Assembly: GCA_905178155.1 (NCBI GenBank)
Contig: CAJINV010000001.1
Span: 4,488,233-4,552,232 of the forward strand
Direction of reading: 5' to 3'
From: Amoebophrya sp. A120
Taxonomy: Eukaryota > Sar > Dinophyceae > Syndiniales > Amoebophryaceae
Length of the DNA stretch: 64,000 nt
This document shows positions 12,001-21,405 of this stretch, one piece after another. The translations under genes and the position numbers were made by a program. The notes below the pieces were generated by a model, which saw only the letters and a program-made list of their open reading frames with translations, did not search any database and had not been told where the DNA came from. How positions within the stretch are numbered: position 1 is the first letter of the stretch; each line of letters opens with the position of its first letter.

Positions 12001-14608
12001 ACTTCCTGTAGTCCTCAATGTGTGCAAGACATTGCTTCTATGATCAATGCTCTGATAGAATAGTCAACTTTAAAGTTTCCAAAATGACAATCCGAACCTC
12101 TTTGTTCTTCAAGTCTGCCGTGGTTTTCTGCACCCAATCAAAATCCGCATTGCGGACCGCCGGGTGCAACCTTTGCACGACCTCCGCACCCTTGTCGTTT
12201 GTACAAGTCGTCGTCAACAGGGTCGGCGGTGCTTTCTCCTGCGCATTGTCGACAACCGCGACGGCGGCCGGCTTTCCCCCCGAGTTCTTTCCCTTCTTTC
12301 CCCCTCCTGGTGGCACGACGGAAGTAGATGCGGTGTTCGCAGCCACTTCCGGCACAGCGCTCGCAACCGCGGCCGCAGCGACCACACTCGTCCCTTGCGA
12401 ACAATTGGCACTATCTCCTTCGGCCTTCATCCGGTTCCACTTACTCTGAAACTGGTCCACCAAGTGCACTGCGTCGCCCACGTCGTAGACCAAATCGCCC
12501 CCCAGCACCGCCATAAGGAACTCCGTCACAAACTGCGGTTTGTCCACGTCCGAGTCCATCTGCCCCGGGCCTTTTTCCGCCCGCTTGCAGGTCGCCAAGC
12601 GCTGCGGATTCCAATACAGGTCGGACAGAAGTAAGGCGAAGGACGGGGTCGTGATCCTCGCCCACGAAACGTAGCCGCCGAGCGACTGCGTGGCCTCGAA
12701 CTCCTCGACCACCTCGTCGTCCGGCTCCGGCGCGTATCCGATGCAAGAGCGTCTCCACCCCATAGCTGTCTTGCAAATCTGCATGGTAAAAATGTTTCTC
12801 ATGCGGAGCCCCATTAGAAGCATTTTCCAGTCGTGTTTTGTGATGCTTGAATCAGCATGACGTCCTAGATCTGTTATGCTACTGGAGCTAGCTGGACAGG
12901 ACTACACTACGAGGCCAAACCTGTCATGCGCAGCAATCAAAGCTGGTTGATTTGTCTAGCAGATTTGAGATTTCCCATCTTGAGTATGGGGTGGGGACGT
13001 TTTTAGATAGGATAGCGCGGTCAACTTCCGCTTGCGCTCCGCCTCGCTGTCGTCACTGGATTGTTGCAGATCGAAGTCGTCCATGAACCAGTCGTCGCTG
13101 AGATCGGAATTATTAGCCCGCGAAGACACGTCGGAGGAATCGCTGTCGTCGTCAGAAGCGCTCCCCGCCGAGTCGGAGTCGGACGACGCGCGTTTTGTTT
13201 TCCGCTTCATCTTTTTCTTCTCCTTTTTCAGCCGTTCCTTCATCTTTTTCCGCCGCAAATCGTCCATCTTCGCCGTTTTCTTCTTCGCATCCAGTGTCCG
13301 CTTCAGCATTCCGTCCACCCAGCCGAGCTTTTGCTCCCAGCCCGGGTCGAAGAGGTCGAAATTTTCCAGAAACGTTTCCTCCCGCTCCTTGTCGTCCTCC
13401 TGCGCCGGAAGGTCTTCCAGTCGCACGACTTCCTTCAGCTTCAATTTCAACGGGTGGTTGGCCAGGGCACGCGGAATCTGCTGCTTCAGATCGTTTGCGT
13501 CGCCGGAGGACGCGCCTTGGCCCAGGACGGCGGAGGCAGACGAGACGGCCACGTCCCAGGAACACACGTACACCTTGTCTTCGTCCTCTTGGTGCCGTTC
13601 CATAAACACCACGGCATTCTGCGCCCGGACGTAGAAGCACCACTGCTCCGCTTTGTCCAATTCCAGCAAGCTGTCGCGGATCTTGGCGGCCGTCATGGGG
13701 CGGAAAAACTGATCCTCGGGGGTCGTGACTCGGTTCGGATAATCCGCGGGCAAAATGTCGGCCAAGTCGTACGGGAGGGTGGGCGTGACCTTTGCCCCGA
13801 AGCCACCGAACATCCCAAACCCCACCGCTCTTTCCTCCTCCTCGTCGCGCGCCGCTAGGTTTGCGTGCATTTCGGGATCTAAGCCTATTCGGGGGTTCTG
13901 TTCCAGCGCACAGGGGATGCACATCGCATACTCGCATACGCTGCAGAAAAACATCTTTTCCTCCGTGATTTTTCGCATCTGGACCTCGTCGTCTTCATCC
14001 TGGTAGCAGCAACCCGGACCCCGACACTCCACCTGCGGATCGTGGCTGCGCAGCCGGAAGCAAGTGGGAACTCCCTCGATGTACGTCAAAGGATGGTCGT
14101 GCATACAAAAGACACGGAGGGATCGCTCCTCCTCATAGAACCCCTTTTTTCCGACTGATGCCTCACGACCTGCAGGAGCTCCAGGAGCGGTTTTTGGCAA
14201 GAAAGCACCACTGTCCTTGCTCACAGCAGCGGGCAAATTCTTTTCATCCACCGGCTGCGCATCAAGCCTCTTGGACGAGAACCAGAGCGGATCGAGGTCG
14301 CTGTGCAAGTCGCAAAAGCGCGCGAACAGCTTCCCCAGCTTTTCCAGGTGTGCATCTTCGATTCCAAAGAGCGGCGCGCAGGCGTTTCCGGTCTCCTTCA
14401 GTGCAGTCGAAAGTTTCTCTTGCTGGAAAGACTGCAAGAATTCCAGTACCGCCTGTTGCGTCTTCCGCGGATTCTCTTCCAGTTTGTTCGGCAGATCCTG
14501 TTGCAGAAAAATCGAGCTAAACACCCGATTCATCTTCAGCACGCTCGGCAGTGGCACAGACGAGGGAGAGGACTGGTCCTCCATTTTTTCGTAAACCGCT
14601 TGGACCAT
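1..14608 (-). CDS. Giant multi-domain protein, 3' end beyond the window; possible DUF3638-type ubiquitin-hydrolase-like family
   Basis: The ATG is at 14608 and the frame runs leftward to base 1 without a stop once eight insertions are removed: 12735-13019, 11977-12061, 9678-9935, 8383-8692, 4725-4935, 4086-4344, 3717-3977 and 2717-2932. This leaves 12723 bases, exactly 4241 codons. The leftmost 2.7 kb is fully open on the minus strand although it has neither start nor stop in the window. A Cys/His-rich zinc-binding-like block lies at about residues 168-240, and a second one (CDGC...CVVC...CQEC) near 11.1 kb. A third cysteine cluster near 0.6 kb (CKVC...CRKC) is followed by a Gly/Phe-rich stretch. 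Long lysine-rich and acidic low-complexity runs alternate with conserved-looking blocks. The block GRTGTGMALDLLR (about 1.7 kb) and the block FELRQPGLLSCQRDALYEF (about 8.8 kb) recall, from memory, the huge DUF3638/DUF3645 proteins. That assignment is tentative; the exon chain is solid. Confidence 0.85.
2717..2927. mobile_element. Introner-like element D1 (family D, 211 bp)
   Basis: The ends are inverted copies (TATCACAAGAAAAAAGTG and CACTTTTTTCTCGTGATA) flanked by the direct repeat CGGAG at 2712-2716 and 2928-2932. Removing the element and one CGGAG (216 bases) joins ...KLTS to AISVASVF... in frame in the giant gene. Read-through would hit a stop at 2875. The interior carries CATGACA and TGTCATGC words. 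Confidence 0.9.
3717..3972. mobile_element. Introner-like element A1 (family A, 256 bp)
   Basis: The left end is TATCAAATGCAAAAATGTCT. The right end is its somewhat decayed complement (AGACATATTTGCAATGCATA). The flanking duplication is TCGAA (3712-3716 and 3973-3977). Excision of 261 bases joins KSLIR to AKEAF in frame in the giant gene. The interior is oriented like A2 and A6 and opposite to A3-A5. Confidence 0.85.
4086..4339. mobile_element. Introner-like element A2 (family A, 254 bp)
   Basis: The ends are TATCAAGTGCAAAAATG and CATTTTTACATTTGATA. The flanks have diverged (CGAGCC left, CGCTCC right), so the target duplication is no longer exact. Frame arithmetic still requires removal of the element plus five bases. 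The interior GCAAACTGCGTTTTTGCATG module is in the orientation opposite to A3-A5. Confidence 0.85.
4725..4930. mobile_element. Introner-like element D2 (family D, 206 bp)
   Basis: The ends are TATGGAGAGAAAAAAG and CTTTTTTTCTTTGATA. The exact target duplication AGTCG sits at 4720-4724 and 4931-4935. Removing 211 bases joins FKLIDD to YSHWCVISK in frame in the giant gene. The length is not a multiple of three, so retention would shift the frame. Confidence 0.9.
8383..8687. mobile_element. Introner-like element C1 (family C, 305 bp)
   Basis: The ends are TATCACAATGAAAAACGCCC and GGGGCATTTTTCACGGTAATA. The exact target duplication is CGGTG (8378-8382 and 8688-8692). Removing 310 bases joins NPNGT to ENDKLYQWK in frame. 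The interior is in the opposite orientation to C2 at 33915. Confidence 0.9.
9678..9930. mobile_element. Introner-like element A3 (family A, 253 bp)
   Basis: The ends are TATGGATTGCAAAAGTGTCT and AGACACTTTTACATTTGATA. The exact target duplication is GTCGT (9673-9677 and 9931-9935). Excision joins KSND to LLTTNSS in frame in the giant gene. The removed length is a multiple of three, but the retained element carries an in-frame stop (TAA right after its first codons). Confidence 0.92.
11977..12061 (-). other. 85-bp intron bounded by a 5-bp direct repeat, no inverted repeat
   Basis: On the minus strand ATTCT occurs at both edges of this stretch. Removing one repeat plus the 80 bases between joins ...LKLTI to LTPHQVDA... 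in frame in the giant gene. The ends do not form a clear GT-AG pair and I see no terminal inverted repeat. It may be a decayed introner or an unrelated non-canonical intron. Exact splice positions within the repeat are ambiguous. Confidence 0.7.
12735..13014. mobile_element. Introner-like element B1 (family B, 280 bp)
   Basis: The ends are TATCCGATGCAAGAGCGTCT and GGGACGTTTTTAGATAGGATA. The exact target duplication is GCGCG (12730-12734 and 13015-13019). Removal of 285 bases joins KLTA to PEPDDEVVEEF in frame in the giant gene. Retention would add about 20 foreign residues and then a stop. Confidence 0.9.
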
Positions 14609-15200
14609 GATTCTTTTATTTACCCAGTCGCCTTCGGGACGAGGACTTATTTGTGACGTACCATAGTCCCCTCACGTCACTCAACTCGCCCGTCACTCTA
14701 CCAGGGTGGGGGCTTGCGCACTCTCATCGGATCGCGTGAAAGAGCGGGGCCTCTCTTTTTTCTTACATCAAAAAAGCCCGAACGAAATCATATCTGGACA
14801 GCACGATTCTACTCTACATTAGAATTCACCTGGCTTGTTACTGTCTGTGCGCAAAATAGGAACGATTGCAAAAAAGAAGCCCGATTGTTCCATTTTGTAT
14901 TCACAGCCATCTATTTCCCCACCATGTAAAAATCCACTTTGAGTCCGATTCCATGTCCCCTTATTGTAACCGATCTGGTAAGTACCAGCCGAGACCTCAA
15001 CCTCAGCACACCGACCGCCCATGAACAAATTGACAATTATCGCTGTCTCACGCTACCACCTGTGCGCTTCTGCGACTTTTCGGATCCGGAAAGATCAATC
15101 AATGCGCTTCGTTGATGTATTTTGTCGCTGTCTGCGCACTTGCGCGATATCTTTCACCAAACTTGGTTTTCTCAATGTAGCTCACATGCTCTACTGTCCT
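14609..15200. other. Intergenic spacer, giant gene 5' side
   Basis: This 592-bp stretch lies between the start of the giant gene and the stop of the acetyltransferase gene. It should hold the promoter of the former and the 3' end signals of the latter. I see only short pyrimidine runs and chance reading frames. Confidence 0.5.
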
Positions 15201-16205
15201 TCATCTGATCCTGGATCCACTCAAATCGCCGTGTGCTTTCTTGTCAAACAAGTATACATACGTGTAAGCGTCCCAGTGCCGATCATTCAGGTAATAGAAA
15301 TCGCGCTGCGTGCGGTAAAACTGAAAGCCCATTTTTTCATACAGCCTCTGTGCCTGCGTGTTGAAACTGATGACATGCAGATATATTCCGACAAAGTCGC
15401 TCCTCTGCCCTGTATTTTCCAAAAACCTCTGCGCGTCTGTCTTCGCTGGCGCAAACTGAATGGTGGTCGCTTCGCAGCTCCCGTTGCCTTCGTCCGCTTT
15501 CACGAATGTTGCGGGGTGCACATCTTCAACTGCTCTTCCACTGGTGTCATCATGACTTGTTGTACCTCTCACGTGCGTTATTCTCCTCGCGCTACTATTA
15601 TCCCAGCACGACGAGGAAAGTCCGACTTCGACGGAGCTAGAGGCTGCTGTTGTACATCCCGAAGTAGATGCACTGCAGCTCCGCCCCGGTTCAAACATGT
15701 TTAAACCGTGCTGCACCAACGCTTTTGCCAATCCCAATCCCCGGGCCTGCTGCGCCACACCCAAGGTAGCGATGTACAGAAACCTCGGGCCGAGACCCAA
15801 GGCGAGCGGAACGTCGGCCCTGGCCGCCAAGTCGTACCGGAGGCACAGAAGGCCCACAATCTTCTTTGCGCTTTCACCTTCTGGCGTGCTGTTCGTATGC
15901 GCCGTGATGGACAGCACCTTCCCCCTTTGCACGTCCTCGTAGAAATTTTGATCGTACCGTACAGGGAACCAGTCTAGGTGCAGATTTTTTACCCGGAGCA
16001 TCTCTTCGTCGGAGAAAGAATCTCGACTGCCAACGCCGACCCGAAGCCGGCCCTCGCTATTTCGCACCAGCGGCTCTTTCAGGTTGGAGTACGCAAAGGG
16101 GGGCGGGGCGGGCCAGGACGGGTAGGCATTCGCGCGCTCCCGGCGCTGCCGCGGAGAACGGCGGAGCCGCGCAGTCGCATGGTCTGGATGCTCTCCGGCA
16201 GCCAT
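15201..16205 (-). CDS. NAA60: NAA60-like N-alpha-acetyltransferase (GNAT fold)
   Basis: A single exon encodes 334 residues from an ATG at 16205. The block HLDWFPVRYDQNFYEDV at about residues 75-91 matches the start of the NAA60/HAT4 domain, which is known to acetylate N-termini of membrane proteins on the Golgi face. The acetyl-CoA motif follows at about 145-165: FLYIATLGVAQQARGLGLAKAL contains the Q/R-x-x-G-x-G/A loop. A later IYLHVISFNTQAQRLYEKMGF block is the usual GNAT C-terminal strand and helix. Between them is an insertion of about 90 residues rich in Ser, Thr and Cys that animal enzymes lack. The N-terminus is basic and proline-rich. Catalytic activity is inferred from the family. The C-terminal membrane-binding helix of animal NAA60 is not obvious here. 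Confidence 0.8.
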   Translation of the reverse strand: MAAGEHPDHATARLRRSPRQRRERANAYPSWPAPPPFAYSNLKEPLVRNSEGRLRVGVGSRDSFSDEEMLRVKNLHLDWFPVRYDQNFYEDVQRGKVLSITAHTNSTPEGESAKKIVGLLCLRYDLAARADVPLALGLGPRFLYIATLGVAQQARGLGLAKALVQHGLNMFEPGRSCSASTSGCTTAASSSVEVGLSSSCWDNSSARRITHVRGTTSHDDTSGRAVEDVHPATFVKADEGNGSCEATTIQFAPAKTDAQRFLENTGQRSDFVGIYLHVISFNTQAQRLYEKMGFQFYRTQRDFYYLNDRHWDAYTYVYLFDKKAHGDLSGSRIR

Positions 16206-16814
16206 TCTAATTCGACAATCGAAAGGAATCTAAGTAGGCTAATAAAATGGCAGGAACCGATGTTGAACGTAGCGTGGGTGTTGTTCCTTGTTTGACGACA
16301 ATAGCTGCTTGGAGTTGTGAAATCATTTGAGCATTGCGAATTGATGAAGAAAACGAAACGATAAGAGAGAAATAACATTTCAAGTTCATCCAAGCTGCAA
16401 GACCCAGATCGCTATCATATAACAACTGGCACGTGGAACAAATTCAGTGGAATCATCAGCAAAAACGGAGTTTCCGGCAAAGGAAATTCGATGGCGCGCC
16501 TTAATTGGGATCATCACGATCTGATTTTGAATCGGACCTGTGTCGTCCTACGCCGAATGATTTTATTTGGGTCTGCTGGATAGAAAGTACATTTGGGATA
16601 ATTTCACGTTACGAGGAAGATTTTTTGGATACAGAGAGAGGAGGTAATGAGCGATTTAAAGAAACCCGTTTTTTTGTACAGTAGATTTTCAACATACATT
16701 TTCTTTCGAAAGAATCACCGTCAAGAAATGAAAGAGCCAACGGCAAGATCCGGAACTACACTGTTTCACTCCGTAGATAATGAATCCGCTCCCCTTTTGT
16801 TGTCCACCCAACAC
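16206..16814. other. Intergenic spacer
   Basis: These 609 bp between two minus-strand genes are AT-richer than the coding parts. I see no RNA gene, inverted-repeat element or credible coding exon. Confidence 0.5.
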
Positions 16815-17511
16815 CTAGGAAACAAGGCGACTCGCAAGTTTTGCTCGGAGCGCCGAGAGCCACGCACCACTACCAAAAGAAATCGTGCCGAAGATGAGAA
16901 GAACCACACCCAACAAAATCATTACTGCAATGCGGCGGCCGCCGACTGTCGCGAGATTCGGCACGACGCTGTAGCCATTGCATCCGTATTGGGTACAGAC
17001 GCATATCTATCACACAGAAAAAAACGGGCAGGTCATATTTGTAATGCAAAAGTAAATACACAAAAAAAATTGTATTGCATATCGTAAATAGCATGCTACG
17101 AGGCCGCCCATGACAGATTTTTATTTTCTGTGTATTTATTTTTGCATTACAAATATGCCCTGCAAGCTTTTTTCTGTGGGATAATATCCTAGGGTCGCTT
17201 GCGTTGGCGTAGTAGCAACAGGCTGTGGGGCACGGTTCGTATTTCATCTCGTACATCGACACGTCCTTAATGTTCATCTGCTGTCCGTCGCTCCTCTCCG
17301 TTCCGCGGATCAAGCTTGTGCTTGCTGTGGCGTCCCTGCGCACGGTCGACATGAGCACCCTCGGCGACATCGAGCCGGACCGTGGCGACATAAACGGAGG
17401 CGCTCCTGCTCTCGGGGACGACACCATCGCTGCTCCTGGCGAAGACACTGTCGCTGCCACCGGCGCACCAACGAGTGCTGCGCCATACTGACTTTGTTCC
17501 GGCGAGGACAT
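16815..17511 (-). CDS. Small cysteine-rich single-pass membrane protein, interrupted by a palindromic element
   Basis: The ATG is at 17511 and the stop at 16815-16817. Removing 17008-17188 gives 172 codons including the stop. The N-terminal 65 residues are Ser/Pro/Ala-rich with four copies of a SPR or SPG motif. The middle carries a cysteine cluster: CPTACCYY, then, across the splice, ICVCTQYGC. The C-terminal third holds one strong hydrophobic segment (about 20 residues around VMILLGVVLLIFG) and a short basic tail. This suggests a tail-anchored or surface protein. No family is recognised. The retained element would also be open, but it replaces the true C-terminus with a frame-shifted basic tail. 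The hydrophobic segment exists only in the spliced frame, which supports splicing. Confidence 0.65.
17008..17183. mobile_element. Introner-like element E, near-complete palindrome (176 bp)
   Basis: The ends are TATCACACAGAAAAAAACGG and its decayed complement (CTTTTTTCTGTGGGATA). The inverted repeat continues inward through ATATTTGTAATGCAAAAGTAAATACACA and its complement, so most of the element can fold back on itself. The exact target duplication is ATATC (17003-17007 and 17184-17188). Removing 181 bases restores the frame of the host gene. Confidence 0.85.
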
Positions 17512-18453
17512 CCTGCTGAGAGTGTTTAAGTAGCAGGGGTACACAACTGGGACTGGCGCTAGACAGAGTGAGAGCGAAACACACAAAAGAGAACGATGTA
17601 ACGATGTAGCAGTTTTGCAACTTCCGTCCTTCGATTGACACTCACACAGTGAACATGAACGACGTCGATGGGAGAAGAAATGCAACCCCAAATGGACATA
17701 CGACACCTTCTACGACTTCGCGACGAACTGTTCGAGAGCGTCTGAACACGACGACTTTCTCTTCTACAGCCCTCTCATCCATTCATGGAAAGCAGCCAAC
17801 GACAAAAACGGCACGGCCTATTCACAGTATATTTTGAGCACGAGCGACATTGAGAATGAGAGTTATACGATTACGCAGCGAGAGAGAGTTGGTCCTACGA
17901 ACAATAGGAGAGAGGCCACACACGACACTGTGTCAGCTCGGATGCGGTAGTCGTCGCTACTTGGACAACAAGCGGTGAGGCAGTGAGCAGTTGTTCCATC
18001 AATCTAAAGCAAGAGGGTGCGCGTTTTGCTCATGCTCTCGAGAGTTTTACATTTTTATCTTGGATACGTTTATCTAATTTTGTTTTCGCGGAATACTTGT
18101 ACATACATAGGAAAAGGAAAGTGCCGAAAACAATCAATTTTGCTAGGACCGGTATTCCTGACAAACCAATGCCCGTAGCCTGTCGGTAGTACCAGTCGCA
18201 TCACTAAATCAACTGCGAAGATGCGCTTGTCATTGCCAAGATGAAACTAGTTTTGTAGGATAGACTGCGAGTAGATAGCCAATTCAAGCACAGATTGGAA
18301 ATAAAGCGAAGGCGCCTTTAATTTGGCATTTTTGGTACAGTCGTAAGAGAAAAATATTTGTACAAAAGAACCGGTTTGATACAGAAAGTCTCAAGTCCAA
18401 TTTTTATACTCTTTTCGAGGGAATAAAGTAGCACATCCCACAACTACGGTGAA
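17512..18453. promoter_or_regulatory. Head-to-head intergenic region
   Basis: These 942 bp separate a minus-strand gene from the only plus-strand gene, so both promoters should lie here. I cannot point to a specific promoter element. The region is AT-rich toward its right half. Confidence 0.4.
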
Positions 18454-19485
18454 ATGCGCGCAGTGTCACGCGTACGTCGCCCCGACTTGCCACACCGTCT
18501 CGGATTGCTGTTTTTGTTGATTTGTTTTATGCGATGTTGCATATTATCGAAGCTTGTTCCTTCGATATCGATGTCTCCTCCTACTGATCTCATGCACTAC
18601 AAGATAAAACTGAACAAATGCGTGATGATCGATTGTGGAAACGCAGTAAAGCGAATACCTCATCCAAGCCCATGTCGTACTCTTCCTTTGTGTAGCCCGT
18701 CTCCACGGTCTCATATTCTTCTTTCATCATTTTCCCAAATCCCGCACCTGTATTTTTGTTCGTGTGCAAACATCAGTACTACCTGGTCATGCACCATTCC
18801 AAACAAAAAGGGGACATCCACCTATCATGTCGATCACTTTGGTAAGTAGGCATCCGCGCACAAAACCTATCGCACTATGTGCCTAAATTACCTCTCTTGT
18901 CCGTGTACAGGTTTGTCATCTCGTCCGGAGCGTCATCCGGCACGAAACAGCAACAAACTCCGCCCATCCTGTGTTGGTAGAAAATCGAAAAGGCCGCGCA
19001 AAGGCTTTCCTCTCGATCGATCGATACCTACGAGTACAGACCTTTCTACGGCACTTTTGCCAACGCGCGCGCAAACGCTACAAGAACCCAGTCTGCTACT
19101 CGTATGGTAAGTATCATTGCATGAGGTTTACGGATTCATACACATACGACGAGTGTTCGTATACTTTCCTGCTTCTCCCTTACGCACTCTACGATAGCAG
19201 TAAAAGGCGACGAATGCGATAACTCAATTTATCGAGTGTGGTCCTGTTGGTAGGATTGTTTTGATGCGAAGCGACAGTATGTCTATTTCTCAAAGCACAA
19301 TGTATGTATCCCCCAGGTCGGGTGCTGTCCCCTTTACGAAGATCGAATCCTTCCCTGACTTATTTTTCTCTCGACGACACGACGAATATCGACCCAAATA
19401 CTTTCTACTCACGCTCTCTAAATTGCAGTCACGATCAAGTCGACCCCGACTCCGGTGCGGAAGTTTTCCATTCCCACAGACGTAG
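18454..19485 (+). CDS. Putative secreted or anchored protein, three exons
   Basis: I propose exons 18454-18841, 18911-19106 and 19317-19485. They total 753 bases and encode 250 residues. Both introns (69 and 210 bp) start GTAAGT and end CAG, and reading continues in frame across both. Residues 16-32 form a hydrophobic stretch (LGLLFLLICFMRCCIL) after a basic N-terminus, which looks like a signal peptide or anchor. The rest is basic with Ser and Arg runs and matches no family I know. The supporting evidence is gene-structure logic only; a non-coding transcript or chance frame remains possible. It is the only gene on this strand in the window. Confidence 0.45.
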
Positions 19486-20327
19486 AACAGAATTTTGCAA
19501 AACGCGCAATGCTCGCTAGCGGAGTCTGCGGAGGATAAACTCACGCGCAGACCAATCAGCTGCCGAAAAATGTGTCCTAAACTACACTGCGCTTACTTCA
19601 GAGTCAGAAAATTCTCGGTCACAGCGCGTATCCACCGTCGAAAGTTTTCGCTTAATTGCGCGGCTTCCAGCAGCCATTCTTAAAAAACTACATCACGCAT
19701 TGGCAGGACTATCTTCAGGGCTCTTTTTTAGCGGCCGGCGCCAGTGCTACACGAGAGGCGTGGCATGACAAAAGAAAAACCCAGCTAGTCCGACTTCTCA
19801 TATCTTCAGGGCTCTGTTCTCTTTTCATCAGAGAAATTCAAAGCACTACATAGATACCACTGTCAACTACAGCTCAGATCGCCTGTATTCTAGAGAATTT
19901 TTCTTTACCTACATACCTATCTCAGCAGGTCCTCCATTTTTCGAAAGCCGTCGAGAAGATTTTCAGCAGACACTCACATAAGGAATCAGACGCGATGACA
20001 GCAGGAAAATTTACATTATGGCTCGCCGTTACTACATTAGTCACATTCATTGATTTTGATATTAAGGAGCCGTTACTACATTAGTCAAATTCATTGATAG
20101 TACTTCTTTATCTATTAATTTCTATCTGAAGCGTGCCTGTTATCGTTGCTCGCTTACTGTGTAAAAGATACTCAATGCAAATGCTGCATAGGAAAATTAT
20201 GGCACAAATAGAAAGTCGCGCAAAATTGACCTGCTCTACTGAACTGTGGGCGAACAGGACTGAACCAGTGGTCAGTTCCATGATTTCCCAAATGAGGAAG
20301 ATGTTCAGTGTGGTAGAGGCCTCCGCT
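19486..20327. other. Tail-to-tail intergenic region
   Basis: This 842-bp stretch lies between two converging genes. It holds a 30-bp direct repeat (listed separately) and a repeated 14-mer ATCTTCAGGGCTCT at about 19708 and 19802. No coding exon is supported. Confidence 0.5.
20025..20098. repeat. 30-bp direct repeat, two copies
   Basis: A unit beginning GCCGTTACTACATTAGTCA occurs at 20025-20054 and 20069-20098, with one difference. The 14-bp spacer and AT-rich context suggest a local duplication rather than a transposon end. Confidence 0.8.
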
Positions 20328-21405
20328 TTATTCTTCCTCTTCGTACGACGAAAGCAAAACCTGCATGAAGAGCCCCAAAAACTTCTGTACCAGCCCCACC
20401 GCCAGCACGTGTTTCCGCATGCTACCTCCATCCATGAGTTGCCGACACGGCACGAGTAGAACCAACACGACGCCCGTCAAAGCGAGAAAAAAGCCGTACT
20501 TTTTCCGCAGGTAAAAGACAATGTCTGTCTGTTGTCGGCGGCCTTCCGGCTGCCAGAGCAGCTGTAGATTTCAATTTTTCTTTTTCCCCAGTGGCAGGAG
20601 TGAGTCTTACAAGTACAAACGATCTTTTCGAACCTAGCGCGCCACAAGCTTCATCCAGATCCAGTAGCCATCGAACTAGAACCACCCTACCAGAGCGTAC
20701 TACAACAACATCGCATCATGCCAACAACGAAACACGCGTACCAGTCCCACGTCAGTGCTTCGTTCCACAATGCCACATCCCGGGTGCCATAGCAGGGCTA
20801 AAAATACCAGTACGGGTGGGCCTATCCAAGCTTCCTTACTGTCCGTAACTGGCCACGATGGCACGAAGAATGCAAACACGTCGAACAAGCTGGCGATTTC
20901 CCCGACCACAACGAGCATCGTAAACAGCGCGCAAACGTGACTGCAACAGGAAGACCTGCGGACTTTCGGAACGGCAAGGTCGACGACGCTAACGCGCCTC
21001 CCAGTGTGCGGGATTGTGGGCGAGAAAAAATTGGTAAACGTGCTCTTCTTCCGCTCCAAATCAATCTCGCGGCCACAAGCCGAGAGACGGGCCGACCCGT
21101 AGTCGTGTTGCTCAGCACTTTGGGTCCACGAACCCAGTATAGTCTTTGTTGCCACTGTTTCACCTTTTGAATCGCCTCCATCGCTGCAATAGTCCACCTC
21201 CGAGTCGTCGTCGCTCGGATCACCTGTGAGGGGTAGATTGTTGAATAAGTAACGAAAAGGACTAGTGGGTGCAGATTCAAAAAGACGCACGTGAGCGTGA
21301 GCCTACAATTTCAAGGGGAAAAAAAACTGACTTACTTCCCGCCTCTCCCCTAAACACGGGTGGGTCCTCGTCGACGAACGCCTTGGGCACAATTTGCGAG
21401 AACAT
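20328..21405 (-). CDS. Small membrane protein with three hydrophobic segments
   Basis: I infer exons 21405-21336, 21223-20748 and 20561-20328, which sum to 780 bases and encode 259 residues. Intron 1 (112 bp) is GTAAGT...CACAG. Intron 2 (186 bp) is GTACGC...TACAG. All junctions are in frame. The N-terminal half is acidic then basic and soluble. Hydrophobic segments follow: ALFTMLVVVGEIASLFDVFA, then PPVLVFLALLW, then, in exon 3, FFLALTGVVLVLLVP. The C-terminus ends in a run of four glutamates. No family is recognised. The exon chain is convincing because exon 3 is clean only in this frame. Confidence 0.6.

Noticed and set aside
14819-15028. Minus-strand 69-codon frame
   Set aside because: It is short and isolated, has no splice partner and no recognisable feature, and sits in a spacer.
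17008-17183. Palindrome considered as a transcription terminator
   Set aside because: It has an exact 5-bp target duplication, shared end design with the other elements, and lies inside a coding frame that is restored by its removal.
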